Of a stretch of DNA of 64,000 bases, positions 15,299 to 24,726 are shown piece by piece. Source of the DNA: JAKANT01 sp035502095 (GTDB lineage: Bacteria; Pseudomonadota; Gammaproteobacteria; Burkholderiales; Burkholderiaceae_F). Every line of letters begins with the position of its first letter. Position 1 is the first letter of the stretch. Location of the stretch: positions 186,001-250,000 of the forward strand of contig DATJUX010000044.1 of NCBI GenBank assembly GCA_035502095.1, in the 5' to 3' direction. The notes below the pieces were generated by a model, which saw only the letters and a list, made by a program, of their open reading frames with translations, was not told the origin of the DNA and ran no database searches. The position numbers were made by a program, and so were the translations under genes.

Positions 15299-16639
15299 TC
15301 AAGCGGCGCGCAGGCGACCTTCCTCGCGCGCCGCGATGAGCCGCGACCGCGGAAGGTGAGCGACGAAGACACTGCCGCGGCCGAGTTGCGACGTCACGTC
15401 GAGGCGCCCGTCATGCCGATGCAGGACATGCTTGACGATCGCCAGGCCGAGCCCTGTTCCGCCGGTCTCGCGCGATCGGCTCTTGTCGACGCGATAGAAG
15501 CGCTCGGTCAGCCTGGGGATGTGCTCGGGTGCGACGCCGATGCCGGTGTCCTCCACCTCGAACACCGCGCCGTCCTCATCCGCACGCCAGCGCAGCCAGA
15601 TCCGGCCTCCCGATGGCGTATAGCGAATCGCATTGGTCACGAGGTTCGAAAAGGCGCTGCGCAGCTCCTCGCGGCTGCCGCGCAGGCCGATCGCCGCAGC
15701 TTCGACAGCGATGGTGTGCCGGCCCGCGGACAACGCCCGCGCTTCGTCGCCGAGTTCGCGCACCAGTTGCCCGACATCGACATCCTCTTCCTGCAACGCC
15801 GTCTCCTGCGATTCGAGGCGCGAAAGAAGCAGCAGATCCTCGACCAGGTGACTCATCCTGTTGGCCTGCTCGTGCATCAATTGCAGGTGATGGCGCCGGG
15901 TCGGATCGAGCGGCGGCTGCGCATCGAGCAGGGTTTCGAGAAATCCCTTCACGACCGTGAGCGGCGTGCGCAGTTCGTGCGATACGTTCGCGACGAAGTC
16001 CCGTCGCATTGCGTCGACCCGCTCGCTCTGCGTGACGTCGCGGGTCAGCACGATCGAGCGCGCCGACTCGAACTCGATCACCTGCACCGACAAGGCGATC
16101 CCGGCGTTGGCGAGTGGGCGAAACGTGAGCGGGTTATCGAAACGAGCCGAAGTGAGATACGCGACGAACGACGGATCGCGTACCAGATTGGTCAGGCGCA
16201 GGCCCTGGTCGGCACGCAATGAGATTCCGAGATGACGCTCCGCGACGGGATTGCACCATTCGATCTGCAACTGCGCATCGACGAGAACAATCCCCTCCGG
16301 CAATGCGCTGATCGTGCGCCGAAATCGTTGTTCATTCTCGGCCAGCCGGCTCTCGTTCAGCTCGCTCGCGCGCCGGCTCTTGTAGAGCCTGGCGAAGACC
16401 TCGGACCAGGCGCCGGCGGCCTCGGGCACCGTGTCGAGGGAGGGATGCTCGAGCCACGCACCGAGGACCGAGAGATAGAAGAAGTGAAATCCGAGCACCG
16501 CCGCGAAGCTCACCAGGGTGAACCACAGCGCTGCGCGGTCGCCGAAGAAATAGTCGACGACGAGCGCCACCAGCCCCAGCAGCGCCAGGCGAACCAAGGC
16601 CGGATAGACGATCCGGATCCGAGCGAAGCGTTCACTCAT
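15299..16639 (-). CDS. phoR: Phosphate regulon sensor histidine kinase PhoR
   Basis: 446 residues. Two closely spaced transmembrane helices occupy ~13-33 and ~37-60, with no periplasmic sensor domain, as in PhoR. A linker and PAS domain (~104-200, ALPEGIVLVDAQLQIEWCN) follow. The H-box has His221 in FVANVSHELRTPLTVV. The ATPase domain has the N-box (LVTNAIRYTP), G1 (VEDTGIGV) and G2 (GGTGLGLAIVKH). PhoR phosphorylates PhoB when phosphate is scarce, under control of PstSCAB and PhoU encoded just upstream. Confidence 0.96.
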   Translation of the reverse strand: MSERFARIRIVYPALVRLALLGLVALVVDYFFGDRAALWFTLVSFAAVLGFHFFYLSVLGAWLEHPSLDTVPEAAGAWSEVFARLYKSRRASELNESRLAENEQRFRRTISALPEGIVLVDAQLQIEWCNPVAERHLGISLRADQGLRLTNLVRDPSFVAYLTSARFDNPLTFRPLANAGIALSVQVIEFESARSIVLTRDVTQSERVDAMRRDFVANVSHELRTPLTVVKGFLETLLDAQPPLDPTRRHHLQLMHEQANRMSHLVEDLLLLSRLESQETALQEEDVDVGQLVRELGDEARALSAGRHTIAVEAAAIGLRGSREELRSAFSNLVTNAIRYTPSGGRIWLRWRADEDGAVFEVEDTGIGVAPEHIPRLTERFYRVDKSRSRETGGTGLGLAIVKHVLHRHDGRLDVTSQLGRGSVFVAHLPRSRLIAAREEGRLRAA

Positions 16640-16713
16640 GACCGGAGTCTAGAGCCGCCGCTGCGACCCGCCGGGATCGCGTGCCACCACCGCGGGCCCG
16701 GCACCGCCTGGCG

Positions 16714-17409
16714 CTATTGTCCGCCCTCGTTCGAGAGCCGGTATCCCAGGCCGCGCACCGTCTGGATCAGATGCTGCGCGCTGGCTGGAGCCAGCGCCTT
16801 GCGCAGGCGCAGCATATGCACGTCGACGGTCCGCTCCTCGATGAACACGTGATCGCCCCATACGCTGTCAAGAAGCTGACTGCGCGAGAACACGCGCTCC
16901 GGATGGCCGACAAGAAACTTCAGCAGCTTGAACTCGGCCAAGCCCATTTTCACTGCCTGGGTGCCGACGCGGACCTCGTGCCGCGATGGATCGATGGAAA
17001 GCGCTCCGTAGGTCAGCGCCTCGCCGCTGTGCTCCGGCGCTCGACGCCGGAAAACGGCCCGCAGACGCGAGACGAGTTCACGTGGAGAGAACGGTTTGAC
17101 GACATAGTCATCCGCCCCGGCGTCGAGCCCGGCCACCTTGTCCCCCTCTGCGCTCTTGGCCGTAAGAAGGATGATGGGCAGCGCTTTGGTCCGCTCGTCG
17201 GTGCGCAGGTCGCGCAGGAGTTCGATCCCCGCGCGATCGGGCAGCATCCAATCGAGGATGACCAGATCCGGCAGCTCGTGGCGGATCGCGTCCTGCGCGG
17301 CACGTGCGGACTCGGCGCGCCGCACCGCGTACCCGTTGTTCGTGCAGGTGAACGAGACAAGCTCCTGAATCGCCGGTTCGTCTTCGACTACGAGGATCGA
17401 TGCTGCCAT
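16714..17409 (-). CDS. phoB: Phosphate regulon response regulator PhoB
   Basis: 231 residues from the ATG at 17409 (AGGGG lies 9 bp upstream; a TTG at 17415 is less likely). The receiver domain has the acidic pair in VVEDE, phospho-acceptor Asp53 in ILDWMLPD, and Lys in VVKPFSPREL. The C-terminal OmpR-type winged helix (~130-231) includes GLAEFKLLKFLVGHPERVFS and RTVDVHMLRLRKAL. It binds Pho boxes to activate phosphate-starvation genes. It lies between phoU and phoR in one minus-strand cluster. Confidence 0.97.
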   Translation of the reverse strand: MAASILVVEDEPAIQELVSFTCTNNGYAVRRAESARAAQDAIRHELPDLVILDWMLPDRAGIELLRDLRTDERTKALPIILLTAKSAEGDKVAGLDAGADDYVVKPFSPRELVSRLRAVFRRRAPEHSGEALTYGALSIDPSRHEVRVGTQAVKMGLAEFKLLKFLVGHPERVFSRSQLLDSVWGDHVFIEERTVDVHMLRLRKALAPASAQHLIQTVRGLGYRLSNEGGQ

Positions 17410-17421
17410 CGGCAAGCGCCC

Positions 17422-18138
17422 CTAGCGGCCTTGCGCCACAGTGCGCTCGACTTCGTCCGGGCTCGTGTGTCGGACGTCGGCGCCCTGCGCAACAAAAATC
17501 ACATGTTCGGCGATGTTCTTCGCGTGATCGCCGATCCGCTCGATCGCTTTCGCCGCCCAGACGACGTCGATCGCGGCCGATATTGCGCGGGGGTCTTCCA
17601 TCATGAACGTGACAAGCTGGCGCAGGATGGCGCGAAACCGCTCGTCGACCCCGGCATCGTCTTTGATGATTGCTGCAGCCGCCTGCGCATCGAGCCGGGC
17701 GAAGGCATCGAGCGAGCGGCGAAACATCGTGTGCGCGATATCGCCGCAGGCGCGGATATCGGGAATCCGGTTCAGGCGGAAGTTGCCGCCCTTGTCGCGC
17801 AGCCACTTCACGCTGCGCGCGATCTTGCTCGCCTCGTCGCCGATGCGCTCGATGTCCACGATCGCCTTCGCGACGCCCATGATCATGCGCAAATCGCCGG
17901 CCGTCGGCTGCCTGCGCGCAATCACGTGGTTCACCAGGCGATCGAGTTCGATCTCGAGTTCGTTGACCCTGCGGTCGGCCTCGATCGCCCCGTCGGCCAG
18001 TGTGACGTCGGCCTTTTCGAATGCCTCCAGCGCGAGGCGGAGTTGGGACTCGACGAGGCCGCCCATGTGCAGGATGCGCGAACGCATCTGCTCGAGTTCG
18101 ACGTCGTACTGCTTGGAAGAGTGGTCTCCGCTCGACAT
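17422..18138 (-). CDS. phoU: Phosphate signalling and transport regulator PhoU
   Basis: 238 residues, all helical, with the two-fold PhoU repeat. Metal-binding acidic motifs appear in each half: ANELEIE-like VNELEIELDRLVNH and ERIGDEASKIARS in the first, AKAIERIGDHAKNIAEH in the second. PhoU links the Pst transporter to PhoR and keeps the regulon off in high phosphate. It lies 28 bp after pstB and 12 bp before phoB. Confidence 0.97.
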   Translation of the reverse strand: MSSGDHSSKQYDVELEQMRSRILHMGGLVESQLRLALEAFEKADVTLADGAIEADRRVNELEIELDRLVNHVIARRQPTAGDLRMIMGVAKAIVDIERIGDEASKIARSVKWLRDKGGNFRLNRIPDIRACGDIAHTMFRRSLDAFARLDAQAAAAIIKDDAGVDERFRAILRQLVTFMMEDPRAISAAIDVVWAAKAIERIGDHAKNIAEHVIFVAQGADVRHTSPDEVERTVAQGR

Positions 18139-18166
18139 TACATTTGCTCCTGCATTTCGACCCTGC

Positions 18167-19000
18167 CTACCCGAAGCGGCCCGTGATGTAGTCCTCGGTT
18201 TCCTTGCGCGCCGGCTTGATGAAGATCTGATCGGTCTCGCCGAACTCGATCATCTCTCCCAGATACATGTACGCGGTGTAGTCCGACACGCGCGCTGCCT
18301 GCTGCATGTTGTGCGTGACGATCGCCACCGTGAAGTCGGCCTTCAGTTCCTCGATCAGTTCCTCGATCTTCGAAGTCGAGATGGGATCGAGCGCCGAGCA
18401 CGGTTCGTCGAAGAGAATCACCTCCGGCCGCACTGCGATTCCGCGGGCAATGCAAAGGCGTTGCTGCTGCCCACCCGAGAGGCTGGTCCCGGTCTGCGGC
18501 AGCTTGTCCTTGACCTCGTTCCAGAGCGCTGCCTTGCGCAATGCCCACTCGACCCGCTCGTCCATCTGCGGCCGCGAGAGACGCTCGAACAACCTGACGC
18601 CAAACGCGATGTTGTCGTAGATCGACATTGGAAACGGGGTCGGCTTTTGAAACACCATTCCGATTTTCGCCCGCAACAACGATACGTCCTGCCGCGAGGT
18701 CAGCAGGTTCTCGCCATCGAGCAGGATCTCGCCTTCGGCGCGCTGCTCCGGATACAACGCATACATCTTGTTGAACGTCCGCAGCAACGTCGACTTGCCA
18801 CATCCGGACGGGCCGATGAAGGCGGTGACCTTCTTTTCCGGAATATCGAGCGAGATCGACTTCAGAGCGTGAAATCCGCCGTAGTAGAAGTTGAGATTTC
18901 GCACCTCGACCTTCGCGCGCGTCGTCGCCGTCGTGGTCGTGGCAGCGGAGTGCGATTCGCTCTTCTCGAAGGACTTTGAAACGGCGGTGTGGTTCTGCAT
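18167..19000 (-). CDS. pstB: Phosphate ABC transporter ATP-binding protein PstB
   Basis: 277 residues from the ATG at 19000, chosen because GAGGG sits 6 bp upstream; an in-frame ATG at 19012 overlapping the pstA stop is the alternative. The N-terminus (~25 residues) is a low-complexity Ser/Thr-rich extension. The ATPase core has Walker A GPSGCGKST, Q-loop MVFQKPTPFPMSI (PstB-specific), signature LSGGQQQR and Walker B VILFDEPCSALDPIST. It powers high-affinity phosphate import through PstCA. Confidence 0.97.
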   Translation of the reverse strand: MQNHTAVSKSFEKSESHSAATTTTATTRAKVEVRNLNFYYGGFHALKSISLDIPEKKVTAFIGPSGCGKSTLLRTFNKMYALYPEQRAEGEILLDGENLLTSRQDVSLLRAKIGMVFQKPTPFPMSIYDNIAFGVRLFERLSRPQMDERVEWALRKAALWNEVKDKLPQTGTSLSGGQQQRLCIARGIAVRPEVILFDEPCSALDPISTSKIEELIEELKADFTVAIVTHNMQQAARVSDYTAYMYLGEMIEFGETDQIFIKPARKETEDYITGRFG

Positions 19001-19008
19001 TGGAACCC

Positions 19009-19884
19009 TCATAGCGTTTTGCGAAATAGCACGCGCGCCACGATGTTCAGCACGAGTACCGCAAGAGTGATCAAGGCGGCGCCGCCCCATGCAAGTCGGT
19101 GCCAGTCTTCATACGGGCTCATCGCGAACTGGAAGATCACCACCGGCAGATTCGCAAGGGGCGAATTGATGTCCAGGGACCAGAATTGATTATTGAGTGC
19201 CGTGAACAACAGGGGTGCCGTCTCGCCGCTGATACGCGCGACAGCCAGCAAGATCCCGGTCACGATGCCGGTGCGCGCCGCACGATAGGTGACCATCGTG
19301 ATCACCTTCCAATTCGGGCAACCAAGCGCAAACGCGGCCTCGCGGAGGCTGTTCGGCACCAGCTTCAGCATATCGTCGGTCGTCCGGACCACGACGGGTA
19401 TCACGAGCAGGCCGAGAGCAATCGAACCGGCAACCCCGGAGAAATGCTTCACCTGCGCTACGTACACCGAGTACACGAACAGGCCGATCACGATCGACGG
19501 TGCCGAGAGCAGCATGTCGTTGAGGAACCGCGTGCCGGCGGCGAGCCAACTGTTCTTGCCGTATTCGGCCAGATAGGTTCCGGCGAGGATTCCGATCGGC
19601 GTTCCAAGCACGGTGCCGGCTACCACCATGATCACGCTGCCAGCAATGGCGTTTGCCAGTCCTCCATCTGCCCCTGGAGGCGGGGTCATCTGCACGTAGA
19701 GTGACGCGCGCACCAACGCGTTGCCGCCCTCGAGCAGGAGTGTGACCAGGATCCATGCCAGCCAGGCGAGGCCGAAAGCAAGCGCAGCGCACGAAACGCC
19801 CATCATCAGCGCGTTCCGCCGCTTGCGCCCGGAGTAGACCGGATTGGCCGCGGTGATCAGACTCATGGCGCCCCGATCGTTCAC
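19009..19884 (-). CDS. pstA: Phosphate ABC transporter permease PstA
   Basis: 291 residues with about six transmembrane helices. The EAA-type loop that contacts PstB is visible as SLREAAFALGCPNWKVI. A GTG at 19884 overlaps the pstC stop (GTGA), implying coupled translation; an ATG at 19866 is an alternative that would trim six residues. It forms the membrane channel with PstC. Confidence 0.96.
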   Translation of the reverse strand: MNDRGAMSLITAANPVYSGRKRRNALMMGVSCAALAFGLAWLAWILVTLLLEGGNALVRASLYVQMTPPPGADGGLANAIAGSVIMVVAGTVLGTPIGILAGTYLAEYGKNSWLAAGTRFLNDMLLSAPSIVIGLFVYSVYVAQVKHFSGVAGSIALGLLVIPVVVRTTDDMLKLVPNSLREAAFALGCPNWKVITMVTYRAARTGIVTGILLAVARISGETAPLLFTALNNQFWSLDINSPLANLPVVIFQFAMSPYEDWHRLAWGGAALITLAVLVLNIVARVLFRKTL

Positions 19885-20891
19885 GTCCGCGCGCCCTCCT
19901 GCCGCGCGAGCCGGAGCAACATGAGTTTGGAGAAGGCGAGCACGACTGTCGTGATGACGAACAGGATCAATCCCAGTTCGATCAGCGCGGCGAAGTAGAG
20001 ATCACCAACGGCCTCGGTGAACTCGTTGGCCAATGCCGACGCAATGCTGTTTCCTGGCGCCAGCAACGAAGCCCCGAGCCGGTGCGCGTTGCCGATCACG
20101 AACGTGACGGCCATTGTCTCGCCCAGCGCCCGCCCGAGGCCCAGCATGATTCCGCCGACGACTCCGACTTTCGTGTACGGAAGCACGACACGCCAGACGA
20201 CCTCCCACGTCGTTGCACCGAGACCGTACGCGGACTCCTTGAGCATCGCCGGAACCAGCTCGAAGACGTCGCGCATGACGGCGGTGATGAACGGGATGAC
20301 CATGATCGAGAGGATCAGGCCAGCGGTAAGCATGCCGATCCCCAGCGGTGGCCCTTCGAACAGAGGAGCGATTCCCGGCACGTTGCCGAGCGTATTGATC
20401 AGAAGCGGCTGAACATATCTCTGTAGCAGGGGGGCAAGAACGAACAAGCCCCACATGCCATAGATGATCGAGGGTATCGCCGCCAGCAACTCGATGGCGG
20501 TCCCAAGCGGCCGCTTCAACCACCGTGGGGAAAGCTCGGTCAGAAAGAGCGCGATGCCGAAACTGACCGGCACGCCGATCAGCATCGCGATGGCAGAGGT
20601 GACCAGTGTCCCGAAGATCGGAACGAGGGCTCCGAACTCCTCCTTGACCGGATCCCATTCCGCACTCCAGATGAAGCTGACGCCATACTTGTGCAGCGAC
20701 AGCGTGCTGCCCATCACCAGCGCTACGAGGATCGCCGCGAGGATGCTGAATACGAGGAAGGCGAACGACCTCGTCAGCCACTCGAATGTCGCGTCTTTCC
20801 ACGCAGACGACGGCGTAATCACAGGCGCACCGCTACCGATGAGCGCGCCTTGACCGTTGGCTTCACTGGAGGACACTTGGACCGAACTCAT
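19881..20891 (-). CDS. pstC: Phosphate ABC transporter permease PstC
   Basis: 336 residues from the ATG at 20891, which has GAGAGG just upstream; the longer reading frame to 21038 would cross an intercistronic hairpin. About six transmembrane helices follow a ~35-residue cytoplasmic N-terminus. The EAA loop reads MLKESAYGLGATTWEV. It pairs with PstA; its stop overlaps the pstA start. Confidence 0.97.
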   Translation of the reverse strand: MSSVQVSSSEANGQGALIGSGAPVITPSSAWKDATFEWLTRSFAFLVFSILAAILVALVMGSTLSLHKYGVSFIWSAEWDPVKEEFGALVPIFGTLVTSAIAMLIGVPVSFGIALFLTELSPRWLKRPLGTAIELLAAIPSIIYGMWGLFVLAPLLQRYVQPLLINTLGNVPGIAPLFEGPPLGIGMLTAGLILSIMVIPFITAVMRDVFELVPAMLKESAYGLGATTWEVVWRVVLPYTKVGVVGGIMLGLGRALGETMAVTFVIGNAHRLGASLLAPGNSIASALANEFTEAVGDLYFAALIELGLILFVITTVVLAFSKLMLLRLARQEGART

Positions 20892-20953
20892 GAGCCTCTC
20901 TGGGAGAATAGTAACGGCCCGCGTGATGCGCCCGCTCGGCCCTGTTGTGACGC

Positions 20954-20983
20954 GGCCGCCGAGACGCCCGAGTCTCGGCGGCC
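20954..20983 (-). other. 12-bp perfect stem-loop between pstS and pstC
   Basis: GGCCGCCGAGAC pairs exactly with GTCTCGGCGGCC around a 6-nt loop. No T-run follows on the transcribed (minus) strand, so it is more likely an mRNA-stabilising or processing structure than a strong terminator. Such structures after pstS can make the binding protein more abundant than the permeases. Confidence 0.6.
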
Positions 20984-21063
20984 CGTTTTCAGCCGAGGCC
21001 TGCCGCGCGATTGGCGCTACCCCCTCCGCCCAATTCAACCCCCCGAGGCCCTGCGCCGCAACG

Positions 21064-22104
21064 TCAGTACAGTGCCTTGCCGGAGCCGTCCTTCAGCTGC
21101 GCCTTCCATGCCGCCTGGATGAGGCCGACCACGGCGTCCGGCATCGGGACGTAGTCCAGTTCATCCGCCATCTGCCGCCCGTTCTTGAACGCCCAGTCGA
21201 AGAACTTGAGAACTTCCTTCGCGTTGTCCGGTTTGTCCTGCACCTTGTGCATGAGGATGAACGAGGCGCCGGTCATCGGCCAGGCGTTCTTGCCCGGTTG
21301 ATCCGTCAGGACCATATACATCCCCGGCGCCTTCGACCAGTCGGCACCGGCCGCCGCGGCCGCGAATGTCTCGTCGCCGGGAGCGACCGCCGTGCCAGCG
21401 CGGTTCGTCATTTTGGCGACTGCCAACTTGTTCTGCTTGGCGTAGGCGTACTCGACGTAGCCGATCGCCCCATCAATACGCTGCACGTAGGAAGCGACGC
21501 CCTCGTTGCCCTTGCCCCCTACGCCGGTTGGCCACGCGACCGAGGTCCCTTCGCCAACCTTGGTCTTCCACTCCTCGCTCACCTTCGACAGGTAGTCGAC
21601 GAAGATGAACGTCGTGCCGGACCCGTCTGAGCGGTGCACGACCGAGATCGCTTGGTCCGGCAGCTTGACGCCGGGGTTTGCCTTGGCGATCTCGCCATCG
21701 TTCCACTTCTTGATCTTGCCGAGGTATATGTCCGCGATCATCGGGCCCGTCAGCGCGATGGCTCCCGATGCGACCCCTTGGAGGTTGTAGACGATCACGT
21801 CGCCGCCCATGATGGCGGGAAACTGCATCAGGCCGTTCTTCTCGAGATCCTCGGGCTTCATCGGCATGTCCGACGCTCCGAAGTCGACCGTCTTGGACGT
21901 GATCTGCTTGATGCCGCCTCCTGAGCCGATGGACTGATAGTTCAGACCAATTCCGGTGGATTTTCTGTATGCGTCCGCCCATTTGGCATAGATCGGATAC
22001 GGGAATGTCGCGCCGGCGCCGGTGATGTCGGCCGCCATACCGCTCGTCGAGATCATCAATGCTGCGGCTACGCTCAAAACTTCGGCCAGGCTTCTCGTGA
22101 ACAT
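21064..22104 (-). CDS. pstS: Phosphate-binding periplasmic protein PstS
   Basis: 346 residues. Residues 1-24 are a Sec signal peptide ending in GMA; mature PstS begins ADITGAGATFPYPIYAKWAD, the family signature. Phosphate-ligand segments are recognisable (SIGSGGGIKQI, GASDMPM, HRSDGSGTTFIF). It captures phosphate in the periplasm for PstCAB. AAGGA lies 8 bp before the ATG. Candidate Pho boxes lie about 60-85 bp upstream. Confidence 0.97.
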   Translation of the reverse strand: MFTRSLAEVLSVAAALMISTSGMAADITGAGATFPYPIYAKWADAYRKSTGIGLNYQSIGSGGGIKQITSKTVDFGASDMPMKPEDLEKNGLMQFPAIMGGDVIVYNLQGVASGAIALTGPMIADIYLGKIKKWNDGEIAKANPGVKLPDQAISVVHRSDGSGTTFIFVDYLSKVSEEWKTKVGEGTSVAWPTGVGGKGNEGVASYVQRIDGAIGYVEYAYAKQNKLAVAKMTNRAGTAVAPGDETFAAAAAGADWSKAPGMYMVLTDQPGKNAWPMTGASFILMHKVQDKPDNAKEVLKFFDWAFKNGRQMADELDYVPMPDAVVGLIQAAWKAQLKDGSGKALY

Positions 22105-22156
22105 CGGGCAATCCTTTCTCTAGACCCCGCTTGGACTTGGGCGAGCACGTTAGGAG

Positions 22157-22189
22157 TCATTTGTGTCACTTGCGTGACAGCGGTCACAT
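22157..22189 (-). promoter_or_regulatory. Candidate Pho box cluster upstream of pstS
   Basis: On the minus strand the core CTGTCACGCAAGTGACAC (22163-22180) shows two TG(T/A)CAC units 11 bp apart, the periodicity of PhoB direct repeats, with TGAC and GTGACC copies on either side. The second unit departs from the CTGTCAT consensus, so this is a moderate match. The 253 bp between pstS and glmM hold no other recognisable element. Confidence 0.45.
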
Positions 22190-22357
22190 GCCCGGGCCGA
22201 GCCTTGTCATCGAAGTTTCACGCGGGTGTGTCGCGGACTGCGGCGCAGCCGGATAAGCCCTGCCGGAAAGCTGACGTGTCCTCTTGTCAGTCTTTACCGA
22301 CGCAGCAGGAAAGGATTCAACTGTGCCGGAGCACTGGCGCCCCCGGCTTGGTGAGAC

Positions 22358-23698
22358 TCAGGCGCTGACGCTCGCAGCAAGCCTTTGTGCCAACTCGTCC
22401 GCGAGAGCCGCGTCGTCAGACTCCACCATGACGCGCAGCACCGGCTCCGTGCCGGAGGGTCGGATGAGCACGCGGCCGCTCCCCGCCAAGGCGCGTTCGG
22501 CCGCGGCCGTCTCACGCGCGAGCGGCGCGTGGTTCCTCCAGTCGAACCCCGGTTCGAGCCTCACGTTGATAAGCCTTTGCGGCATCAGGCGCAGGTCTGC
22601 GGTGAGCTGCGCCAGCGTTTGCCGTGTGTGTCGCATCGCCGCCAGCACTTGCAAGGCACTGATGATGCCGTCTCCCGTCGTGTGCTTGTCGAGGCACAAC
22701 AGGTGTCCTGAACCCTCGCCGCCCCAGAGCCAACCCTTCTGCTGCAACATCTCGAGGACATACCGATCACCCACCTTGGCGCGGGCGAACGGCACGCCCA
22801 TCTCGCCGAACCTGCGCTCAAGAGCGAAGTTCGTCATCAGGGTCCCGACGGCGCCCAGGCCGGTACCGTCACTCTGCTTGCCGAGCCGATCGCGGACGAT
22901 GACGTAGAGCAACTGGTCGCCGTTGTAGAGGTCGCCGTTCGCGTCGGCAACGACCACGCGATCGGCGTCGCCGTCGAGGGCGATACCAATGTCGGCGCCC
23001 CGGCTGCGCACCGTCTCGGCCACATGTTCGGCGTGCACGGCCCCGACGCCATCGTTGATGTTCAGACCATCGGGGCTTGCGCCAACGGGGATCACTTCCG
23101 CGCCGAGTTCGTGAAACACTTCCGGGGCAACGTGATACGCGGCTCCGTGGGCACAATCGATCACGATCCGCATCCCGCGCAGGTCGAGTTCGTTCGGGAA
23201 TGTGCTCTTGCAGAACTCGACGTATCGCCCGCCGGCGTCGTCGAGGCGCCGCGCGCGACCAAGGTCGCGCGATTCCACGCAGGACTGCGGCAGGTCCATC
23301 TCGGCTTCTATGGCCGCCTCGACCTCATCGGGCAACTTGGTCCCGCGTTCGGAGAAGAACTTGATGCCGTTATCCGGATACGGGTTGTGCGAGGCGCTGA
23401 TCACGACGCCCGCGGTGAGTCGCTGCGCGCGGGTGAGGTATGCGACCGCAGGCGTCGGCAACGGGCCACACAGGACCGTGTCCACGCCGACACTTGAGAA
23501 CCCCGCCTCCAGCGCGGCTTCGAGCATGTAACCCGAGATCCGGGTGTCCTTGCCGATCAGCACCGTTGGCCTGCCGGAGGCGCCACGCGCGAGAACGCGG
23601 CCGGCGGCCTGACCAAGGCGCATGACGAAGCCAGGCGTTATTGGGTCACGTCCCACGGTGCCGCGTACGCCATCCGTGCCGAAGTATTTGCGGCTCAC
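22358..23698 (-). CDS. glmM: Phosphoglucosamine mutase
   Basis: 446 residues from the GTG at 23698, which matches the usual 445; its GTGA overlaps the folP stop. GlmM converts glucosamine-6-phosphate to glucosamine-1-phosphate for UDP-GlcNAc and peptidoglycan synthesis. It starts with KYFGTDGVRGTVG and contains the catalytic phosphoserine loop GVVISASHNPYPDNGIKFF, the metal loop DGDADR, the sugar-binding GEGSGH, and the phosphate-binding RPSGTEPVLRVM. The folP-glmM coupling is conserved in proteobacteria. Confidence 0.98.
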   Translation of the reverse strand: MSRKYFGTDGVRGTVGRDPITPGFVMRLGQAAGRVLARGASGRPTVLIGKDTRISGYMLEAALEAGFSSVGVDTVLCGPLPTPAVAYLTRAQRLTAGVVISASHNPYPDNGIKFFSERGTKLPDEVEAAIEAEMDLPQSCVESRDLGRARRLDDAGGRYVEFCKSTFPNELDLRGMRIVIDCAHGAAYHVAPEVFHELGAEVIPVGASPDGLNINDGVGAVHAEHVAETVRSRGADIGIALDGDADRVVVADANGDLYNGDQLLYVIVRDRLGKQSDGTGLGAVGTLMTNFALERRFGEMGVPFARAKVGDRYVLEMLQQKGWLWGGEGSGHLLCLDKHTTGDGIISALQVLAAMRHTRQTLAQLTADLRLMPQRLINVRLEPGFDWRNHAPLARETAAAERALAGSGRVLIRPSGTEPVLRVMVESDDAALADELAQRLAASVSA

Positions 23699-24585
23699 GC
23701 TTTCCCTCTCACGTGCTTGCGAGTTGCCTGCCAAACGGCCAGCGCGTCCCGCGTTGCCGCCACGTCGTGCACCCGCACGATGCGTGCACCGCGTTCTACC
23801 GCGATCAGTGCCGCCGCCGCGGACGCCATGGCCCGCTCGCCGACGCTGCGTCCGGTTGCGTACTTGAGCATTCCTTTGCGGGAAATGCCGACCAGCAGAG
23901 GTCGCCCCAGCGCCGTCAGTTCGCCCAGCCGCGCGAGCAACTCGTAGTTGTGCTCGTTCGTCTTGCCGAAACCGAACCCGGGATCGATCGCGATGCGTTC
24001 GCGCGCGATGCCGGCCGCTTCGACCTTCCCGCAGCGATCGCGCAGGAATGCGCCCACTTCGGTCGTCACGTCGCCATAGCGTGGATCCAGCTGCATCGTC
24101 TGCGGGGTTCCCTGCATGTGCATCAGAACGACACCGCACTGCGACTCCGCCACGACGTCGAGCGCTCCCGGCAGGGAGAGCGCGCGTACATCGTTGACGA
24201 TCGAGACCCCGCGGGGAAGCACGGCCCGCATGACTTCGGCCTTGCTCGTGTCGATCGAGAGCGCCACCGCGACGTCGCTCAATGCATCGACGACCGGCAG
24301 CACGCGCCGCAACTCCTCGCCGAGCGAGATCTCGGCTGCGTCGGGTCGGGTCGACTCACCGCCTATATCGATCAGGTCGGCGCCCTCGTCGATCAAGCGG
24401 CGGGCATGCGTGACGGCCGACACAAGGTCGGGGTAGCGGCCGCCATCCGAAAATGAATCCGGCGTCACGTTGACAATGCCCATGATCAGCGGCCGCGCGA
24501 GGTTGAACTCGAAGCGGCCGCAGCACCAAGTGTCGGCTGCGTCGGTGACCTGGGTGGAAACATTGGACATGGCGGAATCCGTCAT
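23695..24585 (-). CDS. folP: Dihydropteroate synthase
   Basis: 296 residues from the ATG at 24585 (GAGGG upstream); ATG 24570 is also possible. FolP condenses p-aminobenzoate with dihydropterin pyrophosphate in folate synthesis and is the sulfonamide target. Visible motifs are MGIVNVTPDSFSDGG, DIGGESTRPDA, IDTSKAEVMR, VNDVRAL, DPGFGFGKTNEHNYELL and LVGISRKGML, ending with RVHDV. In relatives folP follows ftsH directly on the same strand; here an opposite-strand gene separates them. Confidence 0.97.
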   Translation of the reverse strand: MTDSAMSNVSTQVTDAADTWCCGRFEFNLARPLIMGIVNVTPDSFSDGGRYPDLVSAVTHARRLIDEGADLIDIGGESTRPDAAEISLGEELRRVLPVVDALSDVAVALSIDTSKAEVMRAVLPRGVSIVNDVRALSLPGALDVVAESQCGVVLMHMQGTPQTMQLDPRYGDVTTEVGAFLRDRCGKVEAAGIARERIAIDPGFGFGKTNEHNYELLARLGELTALGRPLLVGISRKGMLKYATGRSVGERAMASAAAALIAVERGARIVRVHDVAATRDALAVWQATRKHVRGKA

Positions 24586-24726
24586 TTTAGGTGCCCTCGT
24601 CAGCGATCCGGGTGCAGCAAAGGCGTCGCCGCGTTGGATCGGGCCCTCTTGCTGGCCTTTTTCGGCCAATCAAGCCCGCCGCCAGTCAGGTAAATCCTTG
24701 TTGCCTTCACTGCATCCGGCAGACGA

